This document shows, piece by piece, positions 1-5,168 of a stretch of DNA of 5,270 bases. The DNA is from Chloroflexia bacterium (GTDB taxonomy: Bacteria; Chloroflexota; Chloroflexia; Thermomicrobiales; UBA6265): contig JACCUV010000391.1 of NCBI GenBank assembly GCA_013698495.1, positions 1 through 5,270 of the forward strand, written 5' to 3'. The stretch's first letter is position 1; the number at the start of each line of letters is the position of its first letter. The translations under genes were made by a program, and so were the position numbers. Below the pieces are notes generated by a model. That model had not been told where the DNA came from, searched no databases, and saw nothing but the letters and a program-made list of their open reading frames with translations.

Positions 1-1
1 T

Positions 2-70
2 GGAGGAGCAGTTTTCCAGACTGCCACGATCTCATTGGATACGGACGGAGCGATTGAGGCGGTGGAGTAA
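2..70 (+). CDS. C-terminal end of an unidentified protein (5' end outside window)
   Basis: Frame 2 is open from the window edge to a TAA at 68-70 and gives 22 residues. They include the stretch ATISLDTDGAIEAVE, a balanced, non-repetitive sequence that looks like the end of a soluble protein. The codons favour G or C in third position fairly well, unlike the competing reading in frame 1, which stops at 57. Too little is present to name a family and I do not recognise it. The non-coding stretch and stem-loops that follow fit a gene end here. The call rests on frame quality alone and could be wrong. Confidence 0.35.
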   Translation, partial: GGAVFQTATISLDTDGAIEAVE

Positions 71-179
71 TTTGGCGATACGCAGGCACGATGTGAGACG
101 CGAGGAGGGGGCGGTATCGAACCAATCGAATGGTGGGTGAGCCTCGGACGAGCCGCTCAGGGGTATCGAGGCGCATCGG

Positions 180-286
180 GATTTCGCGACGGTTCGCGGA
201 ATCAACCAGGAGCAAAATGAATACGGCATGAGTGAGGGTCGGAGCATGCAAATGCCGACCCTCACGTTGTGCGGTGGCAGCGCAAC
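180..286. other. Cluster of three stem-loops in the left intergenic region
   Basis: The 290 bp between the TAA at 70 and position 360 hold no convincing gene, but three compact inverted repeats lie within 107 bp. The first pairs 180-188 with 195-203 (9 bp including one G-T pair, 6-nt loop). The second pairs 232-242 with 255-265 (11 perfect pairs, arm GTGAGGGTCGG, 12-nt loop). The third abuts it and pairs 266-272 with 280-286 (7 bp with one G-T, 7-nt loop). None is followed by a T-run on either strand, so a classic intrinsic terminator is not supported. Possible roles are the structured 3' end of the upstream transcript, a leader for the ORF at 361, or a small RNA. The pairing is seen directly; any function is inference. 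Confidence 0.4.
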
Positions 287-360
287 CCGGACATGATGCA
301 ATGGACACGAATCCGTAAAGGGTGCGACGTTTTTATTGTCATTCGGACGGAGGATGAAGC

Positions 361-591
361 ATGAACTCTTCCGTCGTCAACAGTCAAGAGGCAGCCTGGT
401 CCTCAGCTACCCTGGAAGTGACCGCTCTTGTGGCGGCCAACCGGCGTGCAAGCACACAACTCGGGGCATCGGCACGTCAATGGAGAACACAAGATCCTCC
501 ACTACCAAAGGGGCGTGGCGTCTCGTGCACGGATTCGGTCGCTGAGGCTTCCTGTCGACTAACTAACTCACCGTCTAACTCACCGTCTTGA
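361..591 (+). CDS. Doubtful 76-residue orphan ORF with a strong ribosome binding site
   Basis: The ATG at 361 is preceded by a GGAGG at 349-353 with an ideal 7-nt gap, better than the site of most genes in this window. The first 40 or so codons have the G/C-rich third positions of real genes here. After that (from about residue 42) the codons turn AT-ending and the protein becomes Pro/Ser-rich, ending in a repeated NSPS caused by the 12-bp duplication. No domain, signal peptide or membrane segment is visible, and I recognise no family. The last 17 bp run into the convergent mrp gene. It may be a young or species-specific gene, the 5' remnant of a gene whose 3' part was lost, or a chance ORF. 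Confidence 0.25.
   Translation: MNSSVVNSQEAAWSSATLEVTALVAANRRASTQLGASARQWRTQDPPLPKGRGVSCTDSVAEASCRLTNSPSNSPS
563..586. repeat. Perfect tandem 12-bp duplication at the end of mrp
   Basis: CTAACTCACCGT occurs twice back to back (563-574 and 575-586). Read on the minus strand each unit is ACG GTG AGT TAG, so the duplication copies the last three codons of mrp (Thr-Val-Ser) together with the stop. Translation ends at the first TAG (577-575); the second unit lies just beyond it in the same frame and ends in another TAG, followed by a further in-frame-length TTAG sequence. It looks like a replication-slippage duplication that left the protein unchanged. Confidence 0.9.
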
Positions 592-1681
592 GCATGATCG
601 TCGGTTTGCGGGGCTTCGCTACGGCCTGGACCGCGAGTTGTGTCGCCACCCGCTCGGCGAGGCGCGAAAACGCCTGTCCGGTGGCCGATTCCGGCGCCTC
701 GGCCACAATCGGCGTGCCTTCGTCGCCGCCGGCCCTGATCCCCGGCTCGATCGGAATCTGGCCCAGGAGCTCGACGCCGTTCTCGTCGGCGGTGCGCTGA
801 CCACCGCCTTCGCCGAAGATGGGATGCGTGCTGCCGCAATCCGGACAAATGAAGCCGCTCATGTTTTCGACGATGCCCAGAATCGGGGTTTTCACCTCCT
901 GGAACATCTTCAGTCCCTTGACCGCATCGGCCAGCGCCACCTGTTGCGGCGTCGTCACGATGACCGCACCGGCGATCGGAATCTTCTGGACAAGCGTCAA
1001 CTGCACATCGCCCGTGCCCGGCGGCAGGTCGAGCACGAGGTAATCGAGATCGCCCCAGTTCACATCGTTCAGGAACTGGTTGATCAACTGCGCCACCAGC
1101 GGCCCGCGCCAGATCAGCGCCTTGGTCGGGTCGAGAATGAAGCCAATGCTCATGATCTTCACACCGTGGGCCTCGAGCGGGACGATTTTGTTGTCCTTCA
1201 TCAGCGGCTTCTCGCTGACGCCCATCATGATCGGCACGCTGGGACCGTAGACGTCGGCATCGAGCAGGCCAACCTTCGCGCCAGCCTGGGCGAGCGCGAC
1301 GGCGAGGTTGGCGGCGACCGTCGATTTGCCGACGCCGCCCTTGCCGGAAGCCACCGCGATCGTGTTTTTCACGCCCGGAATCGGTTGCGCATCCGTGCGC
1401 CCGCCTCCACTGGCCCTTACTTTCGTTCGCCACTCGATCGCGACCTGGCCGAGCCCGCCGATCGTGCCCAGCGCGGCACGCGCATCGCGCTCGATCTTTT
1501 CGCGCGTCGAGCTGATTGGGCTTAGCAGTTCGATCGTAAGCCGAACATCGCGGCCATGAATCTGGACATTGGGAATCAGCTTGAGATCGACCAGCCCGCG
1601 ACCAGTCGCCGGTTCCGACACGCCTCTGAGCGCATCGAGCACCTGGTCCTGGGTGAGCGTGCCAATACCGTTGTCTGTCAT
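575..1681 (-). CDS. mrp: Mrp/NBP35 (ApbC) family iron-sulfur cluster carrier ATPase with N-terminal MIP18-like domain
   Basis: This 368-residue cytosolic P-loop ATPase belongs to the family that binds and delivers iron-sulfur clusters to apo-proteins. Residues about 8-86 form the MIP18/DUF59-like domain common in bacterial Mrp. Residues about 105-350 are the MinD-like ATPase. They contain a deviant Walker A GKGGVGKST (113-121, signature Lys114), the switch-like DADVYGPSVP (141-150), Walker B YLVLDLPPGTGD (214-225) and ENMSGFICPDCGS, whose Cys279 and Cys282 are the expected cluster/metal ligands. Length and domain order are normal and all key residues are present, so it should be active. The ATG at 1681 gives the full MIP18 domain; its Shine-Dalgarno is weak (AGGAAGG lies about 15 nt away). 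TetR is 141 bp upstream on the same strand, so readthrough is possible but a functional link is not implied. Confidence 0.96.
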   Translation of the reverse strand: MTDNGIGTLTQDQVLDALRGVSEPATGRGLVDLKLIPNVQIHGRDVRLTIELLSPISSTREKIERDARAALGTIGGLGQVAIEWRTKVRASGGGRTDAQPIPGVKNTIAVASGKGGVGKSTVAANLAVALAQAGAKVGLLDADVYGPSVPIMMGVSEKPLMKDNKIVPLEAHGVKIMSIGFILDPTKALIWRGPLVAQLINQFLNDVNWGDLDYLVLDLPPGTGDVQLTLVQKIPIAGAVIVTTPQQVALADAVKGLKMFQEVKTPILGIVENMSGFICPDCGSTHPIFGEGGGQRTADENGVELLGQIPIEPGIRAGGDEGTPIVAEAPESATGQAFSRLAERVATQLAVQAVAKPRKPTIMLKTVS

Positions 1682-1810
1682 TAAGTAACGCCTGAACCTT
1701 CCTGCTCTTGTAGGGTAGCAATGTGCATGTCATCGGCGGAGATCGTCCGGAGACTGGCCGGAGACGAGGAGCGCGAGAGCGCTGGTGCAAGTGTAGCCCT
1801 CGCGCCGTCA

Positions 1811-1844
1811 GGCGACGCCCGGCTAAGCGGGCGGCCGCGTCGCC
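1811..1844 (-). terminator. GC-rich hairpin overlapping the TetR stop codon (weak terminator candidate)
   Basis: GGCGACGC at 1811-1818 pairs perfectly with GCGTCGCC at 1837-1844. Alternatively CGCCCG at 1816-1821 pairs with CGGGCG at 1828-1833 around a 6-nt loop. The TetR stop (1825-1823) lies in the loop. No T-run follows on the minus strand, so at most this is a pause or a factor-dependent end. The rest of the 141-bp gap (1682-1822) holds a small hairpin AGCGC-GAGA-GCGCT (1770-1783) and a repeated CCGGAGAC (1747-1754, 1758-1765), but no gene. Confidence 0.25.
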
Positions 1845-2416
1845 ACCCCGTTGAGGACGATATCGAGCACGGTCGAGGCGAGGTCTTCGCCCGACCAACC
1901 GGAACCGACCGGCATATGCAGCAACGGCCCGATGGTTGAAAACATGAGCACCAGGATCAGGTTAGGATCGACTTCAGGTCGAATCAGACCCTGTGCCTTG
2001 GCGCGCTCAACCATTCGGATTACGGCCTGGTATCGGGAATCCTCATATGGCGGTTTAAGCGTGGTCTGAACACCTCGCGGCAATTGTTGGTTGAGTTTGG
2101 CGTGCAACAACCAACCGTAATTGGCGGCGACGCCGTACACGTTCACAAGACCCGTGCGTAAACCCGCGATCGGATCGGCTTCGTCTTCGCCTTCGCCGAG
2201 CGCCGCCGCAATCTCTCCCGCGAGCCCGCGGACCACCTCCACGAGAAGGTCGTCCTTGCCCGGAAAATTGCGGTAGAGGGTGCCGATGCCGAGGCCCGCC
2301 CTGTCGGCGATGTCCTTGACCTCGGCGGCGATGCCTTGTTCCGCGAAGACCTGCTTCGCCGCCTCGAGGATGCGTTCGCGATTGAGCCGCGCGTCTGATC
2401 GTCTCACTGGCTTCAC
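1823..2416 (-). CDS. TetR/AcrR family transcriptional repressor, probably of the divergent efflux pump
   Basis: With the GTG start at 2416 this is a 197-residue regulator, the usual TetR length. Residues 13-57 are the conserved DNA-binding domain: RERILEAAKQVFAEQG, then the helix-turn-helix VKDIADRAGLGIGTLYRNF (about 33-51) and FPGKDDLL. Residues about 80-197 are a helical ligand-binding domain of unknown specificity. The frame stays open to an ATG at 2524, which would add 36 residues. I reject that start because the added codons lose the G/C third-position bias (about half, against a clear majority in the body) and TetR helix 1 normally begins near the N-terminus. Neither start has a good Shine-Dalgarno; a GTG at 2407 is also possible. 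It is divergent from a DHA2 transporter with a palindrome between them, the classic layout for a repressor controlling the pump and itself. Confidence 0.88.
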   Translation of the reverse strand: MKPVRRSDARLNRERILEAAKQVFAEQGIAAEVKDIADRAGLGIGTLYRNFPGKDDLLVEVVRGLAGEIAAALGEGEDEADPIAGLRTGLVNVYGVAANYGWLLHAKLNQQLPRGVQTTLKPPYEDSRYQAVIRMVERAKAQGLIRPEVDPNLILVLMFSTIGPLLHMPVGSGWSGEDLASTVLDIVLNGVATRPPA

Positions 2417-2546
2417 GCTTCGTTGCCGTGCGTCGACGTGCGCATAAACGGAATAGGCACTCCGGATACGATTTCCAAAAGGTCGGTTGTGGCAGTACAC
2501 ATCACGTGCATCTCGACGATTCATGCATCGACTCGAATGAATTTTG

Positions 2547-2556
2547 ATGATACCCT
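2547..2556. promoter_or_regulatory. Overlapping divergent -10 candidates for TetR and the efflux pump
   Basis: On the plus strand TGA-TACCCT (2548-2556) has the form of an extended -10 element for the transporter, with a start near 2563 and a leader of about 115 nt. On the minus strand TATCAT (2552 to 2547) is a plausible -10 for tetR. Neither has a recognisable -35. If right, the palindrome at 2569-2584 would cover the -35 region of the tetR promoter and lie just downstream of the pump's start point, so one bound repressor could silence both. This is by eye only. Confidence 0.25.
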
Positions 2557-2568
2557 ATTTCGACAATG

Positions 2569-2584
2569 CGGAATGCGCATTCCG
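2569..2584. promoter_or_regulatory. Perfect 16-bp palindrome, candidate TetR operator
   Basis: CGGAATGCGCATTCCG is identical to its own reverse complement, with no spacer. It is the strongest symmetric element in the 261-bp gap between the TetR start (2416) and the transporter start (2678). Size, symmetry and position fit TetR operators, which are usually 15-20 bp palindromes between regulator and target. I saw no second copy in the window. The palindrome is directly visible; binding by this TetR is inference. Confidence 0.6.
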
Positions 2585-2677
2585 ATTCTGGACGACGATG
2601 TCCGCCCCTTTGAGTTCGCGAGATCAAACTTCCAGCTGACCTCCGCTCCGTGTCAGCATGTTCGTCAGGGTTCCTCG

Positions 2678-4324
2678 ATGACCGATCAGCAAGCCACGCC
2701 CACCGCAATGCCAAGCTCCGAGGGCAACTCCTATCTCTCCCACCGGCAGATTCTCGTCGTCCTCGCCGGTCTTATGGCTGGCATGTTCCTCGCCGCCCTC
2801 GACCAGAGCATCGTCGGTGTCGCCCTGCCGCGCATCGTCAGCGATCTCGGTGGTCTCGAAGACCTTTCGTGGGTGGTGACCGCCTACCTGCTGACCTCCA
2901 CGGCGACGACTCCACTGTGGGGCAAGATTTCCGATCTCTACGGTCGTCGCGTCATCTTTCAGGCCGCCATCGTCATCTTCATCATCGGGTCTGCCCTCTG
3001 CGGCGTGAGCCAGGACCTAAATCAACTGATCGGATTCCGCGCCTTGCAGGGGATCGGTGGCGGTGGTCTCTTCGCGATCGCCTTCGCCGTGATCGGCGAC
3101 ATCATTCCGGCTCGCGAGCGCGGTCGCTATCAAGGCTATTTCGGAGCCGTTTTCGGGGTGTCGAGCCTGGCTGGGCCGCTCCTTGGCGGTTGGTTCACCG
3201 AGGGCCCCGGTTGGCGTTGGATTTTCTGGATCAACGTCCCGATCGGGATCGCCGCCCTGGTCGTAACCTCGATCGCGCTCAAATTGCCGGTGGTCCGCCG
3301 CGAACACGTTATCGACTGGGCCGGCGCCGCCACAATCGTCGGTTCTGTATCCTCCCTCCTGCTCTATCTCAATTGGGCTGGCGGGGTCTTTGGCTGGGCA
3401 TCATGGCAGGGACTTTCGCTGGCGATCGCCGCGGTCGTGCTCGCGGTCGCCTTCGTCTTCATCGAGTTCGGCGCAACCGAGCCGATTATCCCGATGAGCC
3501 TCTTCCGCAATCGCATCTTTTCATCCGGCACATCCTTCTCGTTCCTGATGGGATGGTCGATGTTCGGCGCCATCATCTACCTGCCCGTCTACCTGCAAAC
3601 CGCCAAGGGAATGATGCCAACCGAATCCGGCCTGGCGATGTTTCCGGCGATCGCCGGAATTCTCACGTTCTCAATCGTTTCCGGGGCGCTGATCACCCGG
3701 ACCGGTCGCTACCGCATTTTCCCGATTGTCGGCAGTGTCCTGCTCATCATTGGGTTGGGATTGCTGACCCAATTGGAGGTGACCACCCCCTATTGGCAGA
3801 TCGCGATTTCAGCCTTTGTGTTGGGCGCCGGGCTCGGTTTCTCGATGCAGACGATCACCGTCGCCGTCCAGAATGCGGTGCAATTCCGGGATATGGGCGC
3901 CGCGACGAGTTCGCTGACGTTCACGAGGTCGCTCGGCGGCGCGATCGGGACGGCGGCTTTGGGCGCGGTGCTTGGATCGCGGCTCGCCCACTACCTGGGC
4001 GACGCCGTCGATGCCGCAACGCCGACGAATGACGTCGAGGCCATTCGCTTCCTGCCCGACGACGTCAAGTCGGTCGTACTCAATGCCTACACCCACGCGA
4101 TCAACGACGCCTTCCTCGTCTCGATCCCAGTTGCGGTGCTTGCCCTGATCGCCGCCTTCTTCATCCGGGAAATTCCGTTGCGCACGGCGCAGTCAATTCC
4201 AGTTGAAGCACCGAACGAGGTCCGTGTAGACCGCGAGCGCGAGTCGCCAACTCCCGCCCTCTCGGGACAGTACGCACCGGCCGCGATCCCGCTTCGTGCT
4301 ACCCCGCGTCCTGAAGTCGAGTGA
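2678..4324 (+). CDS. MFS multidrug/proton antiporter, DHA2 (EmrB/QacA) family, 14 membrane segments
   Basis: This 548-residue inner-membrane protein exports drugs or other amphipathic compounds in exchange for protons. DHA2 hallmarks are in order: LDQSIVGVALPRI in helix 1 (41-53, motif D1 with Asp42), GKISDLYGRR between helices 2 and 3 (82-91, motif A), RALQGIGGGG (121-130, motif B, Arg121) and the antiporter motif C GPLLGGWFTEGPGWRWIFWINVPIG split as 166-180 and 181-190. Hydrophobic segments continue to about residue 496, in keeping with 14 helices. The last 50 or so residues are hydrophilic and Pro/Arg/Glu-rich. The ATG at 2678 puts a short polar tail before helix 1 and has a weak TCAGGG 7 nt upstream; the frame is open back to 2423 but that part is not membrane-like. 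The substrate cannot be told from sequence. Its 3' end overlaps the convergent reductase gene by 26 bp. Confidence 0.95.
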   Translation: MTDQQATPTAMPSSEGNSYLSHRQILVVLAGLMAGMFLAALDQSIVGVALPRIVSDLGGLEDLSWVVTAYLLTSTATTPLWGKISDLYGRRVIFQAAIVIFIIGSALCGVSQDLNQLIGFRALQGIGGGGLFAIAFAVIGDIIPARERGRYQGYFGAVFGVSSLAGPLLGGWFTEGPGWRWIFWINVPIGIAALVVTSIALKLPVVRREHVIDWAGAATIVGSVSSLLLYLNWAGGVFGWASWQGLSLAIAAVVLAVAFVFIEFGATEPIIPMSLFRNRIFSSGTSFSFLMGWSMFGAIIYLPVYLQTAKGMMPTESGLAMFPAIAGILTFSIVSGALITRTGRYRIFPIVGSVLLIIGLGLLTQLEVTTPYWQIAISAFVLGAGLGFSMQTITVAVQNAVQFRDMGAATSSLTFTRSLGGAIGTAALGAVLGSRLAHYLGDAVDAATPTNDVEAIRFLPDDVKSVVLNAYTHAINDAFLVSIPVAVLALIAAFFIREIPLRTAQSIPVEAPNEVRVDRERESPTPALSGQYAPAAIPLRATPRPEVE

Positions 4325-4697
4325 CATCGATCAGCAGGTATTCCCGTACCTTGATCAGTTCGAGCGCAGCCTGGACAGCGCGCGGCAGCGGCTGGGTCCG
4401 CGGCTCACCGTACACGATTTCGACGGGCGAAACATGGAGTTTCTGGCCGTGAAAGATCGTTTCGCACCCTCCCGCCGCCAGCACGTTTTGCATCCAGTCA
4501 GTTCCTGGCCCATAGGTGAGCGGAATCAGCAAACGATCGCCGCGGCCGAACGCCCAGACCGGCGTTTTGTACGGTTTGCCAGAGACGCGGCCCACGTGAT
4601 GAATCGACATCAGCGGTAAGGCCGTGCGTGAAAGCCCGCGCACTACAGGATTCGCCCAGTAGCGGTTGGTTCTGGCCATAATCCGAGGAAATGGCAT
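4299..4697 (-). CDS. DDN-type deazaflavin (F420)-dependent nitroreductase/quinone reductase family protein
   Basis: A 132-residue protein of the split-beta-barrel family typified by mycobacterial Ddn, whose characterised members use reduced F420 to reduce quinones, nitroimidazoles or other acceptors. Visible signatures are the core HHVGRVSGKPYKTPVWAF (33-50), where the G-R-x-S-G-x-x-Y-x-T-P-V pattern forms part of the cofactor site, and YGPGTDWMQNVLAAGG (62-77). The length is slightly short of typical members but the fold appears complete. I chose the ATG at 4697 because an AGGAG sits 6 nt upstream; a TTG at 4724 would only add nine residues on the other side of that site. Its stop (4301-4299) lies inside the 3' end of the DHA2 gene. 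The gene implies that the organism makes F420. The physiological substrate is unknown. Confidence 0.87.
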   Translation of the reverse strand: MPFPRIMARTNRYWANPVVRGLSRTALPLMSIHHVGRVSGKPYKTPVWAFGRGDRLLIPLTYGPGTDWMQNVLAAGGCETIFHGQKLHVSPVEIVYGEPRTQPLPRAVQAALELIKVREYLLIDVTRLQDAG

Positions 4698-4703
4698 GAA
4701 GGT

Positions 4704-4708
4704 CTCCT
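4704..4708 (-). promoter_or_regulatory. Shine-Dalgarno that fixes the start of the F420-dependent reductase
   Basis: On the minus strand AGGAG is followed by 6 nt and then the ATG at 4697. Of the two possible starts, only this one has an upstream ribosome binding site at the correct distance. Confidence 0.75.
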
Positions 4709-4783
4709 GAGTAACGACTGGCAACGTATTACTATGGAATACGTACCGAACTCCGCATCCCGCATGAAAAGCGCATTGGATTC

Positions 4784-4909
4784 ATGTGAAGTGCAATTCG
4801 ATTGATATACTGACGCCATGCATGAAATGTCGCCGGTCCCCGGGGAATCGTGTAGGTCGCAATTTCGGTCGAATGTGAAGTAAAGCACACTATAACATCT
4901 GCCATGCAT
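4784..4909 (+). repeat. Imperfect duplication of a promoter-plus-start-codon module
   Basis: Two modules share the same three elements in the same order. Copy 1 (4784-4823) is ATGTGAAGT, 13 nt, TATACT, 3 nt, GCCATGCAT. Copy 2 (4873-4909) is ATGTGAAGT, 9 nt, TATAAC, 4 nt, GCCATGCAT. Two exact 9-mers in the same order within 40 bp, twice 86-89 bp apart, are unlikely by chance. In each copy a -10-like hexamer sits 6-7 nt before an ATG, as in leaderless transcripts. The ORFs that follow are short: 21 codons from 4818 and 11 codons from 4904. It may be a decayed duplication of a promoter and gene start. Confidence 0.6.
4803..4811 (+). promoter_or_regulatory. Extended -10 promoter candidate
   Basis: TGA-TATACT matches the extended -10 pattern (TGn then a near-consensus hexamer); no clear -35 is present. 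The expected start point falls at or next to the ATG at 4818, so any message would be leaderless or nearly so. The ORF at 4818 ends after 21 codons, so if the promoter works it more likely drives transcription towards the antitoxin gene at 5169. Confidence 0.35.
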
Positions 4910-4938
4910 CTGACATTGAGTAACGACGAGCAGCCTTA

Positions 4939-4956
4939 GCCGATCGTTCGATCGGC
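4939..4956. promoter_or_regulatory. 18-bp inverted repeat upstream of the antitoxin region
   Basis: GCCGATCG and CGATCGGC are perfect 8-bp inverted arms around TT. The element begins on the last base of the TAG at 4937-4939. It could be a dimeric-regulator site, such as the autoregulatory operator of an AbrB/MazE-type antitoxin, or a short hairpin in RNA; a 2-nt loop is too tight, so a few inner pairs would open. No T-run follows. The symmetry is certain, the role is not. Confidence 0.4.
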
Positions 4957-5107
4957 CCCTCGTACCGTTGCCGAACTTCACGGTATCTTCCCGCTTCTGC
5001 CTGGTGTGGAAGCGGATCACGACTTCGGAAACATCATCGCCGAAGCACGCGAAGAGGAAGTCGAACGGATTTTGGCGAAAATGAGTCGCGACCGCGATTT
5101 GCATTGA
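4940..5107 (+). pseudogene. Remnant of an AbrB/MazE-type antitoxin: C-terminal half only
   Basis: After a TAG at 4937-4939 the frame is open for 55 codons to a TGA at 5105-5107. The reading contains RSAPRTVAELHGIFPLL and then an acidic amphipathic helix with IIAEAREEEVERILAKM. This pattern, a V-A-E-L-hydrophobic-G strand followed by a Glu/Arg-rich helix, is typical of the toxin-binding tail of AbrB/MazE-like antitoxins. No start precedes it except a GTG in the middle (about 5006), and the swapped-hairpin DNA-binding half is absent. Upstream in the same frame an ATG at 4904 gives only MHLTLSNDEQP before the TAG. Codon use is gene-like. I infer a truncated antitoxin copy; a small independent protein started from the internal GTG is possible but less likely. 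Confidence 0.5.
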
Positions 5108-5158
5108 TACTCGGTGTCCAGACCTCGTGGTTCGCGGCTTCGAATGAATTACAGAAAC

Positions 5159-5164
5159 GGAGGG
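5159..5164 (+). promoter_or_regulatory. Strong Shine-Dalgarno of the AbrB-type antitoxin
   Basis: GGAGGG ends 4 nt before the ATG at 5169. It is close to the ideal anti-Shine-Dalgarno match and fixes that ATG as the start. Confidence 0.8.
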
Positions 5165-5168
5165 AAGA

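Noticed and set aside
32..301. Minus-strand ORF of 89 codons at the left end
   Set aside because: No family-like sequence, runs through the stem-loops and over the better plus-strand gene end at 2-70.
638..1525. Long plus-strand ORF of 295 codons across mrp
   Set aside because: It is antisense to mrp, which has every family motif; the reading is Arg/His/Asp-rich low-quality protein, as expected from a shadow of a GC-biased gene.
477..1898. Minus-strand ORF of 473 codons overlapping mrp
   Set aside because: It is a shifted frame of the mrp strand, very Arg/Gly/Ala-rich with no domain; it overlaps the verified mrp reading almost completely.
2417..2677. N-terminal extensions of TetR (to 2524) and of the transporter (to 2423)
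   Set aside because: The two extensions overlap each other in opposite directions, lose the coding third-position bias and add no domain; the shorter starts give family-normal lengths.
2650..4032. Plus-strand ORF of 460 codons in the DHA2 region
   Set aside because: A +1/+2 shadow of the transporter, extremely Arg-rich, without membrane segments.
4837..4846. Short palindrome TCCCCGGGGA
   Set aside because: Only 10 bp, self-complementary GC runs of this size are common, and no partner element supports it.
2533..5152. Shared 11-mer TCGAATGAATT near 2533 and near 5142
   Set aside because: A few exact 11-mer matches are expected by chance in a 5.3-kb window; there is no matching context around them.
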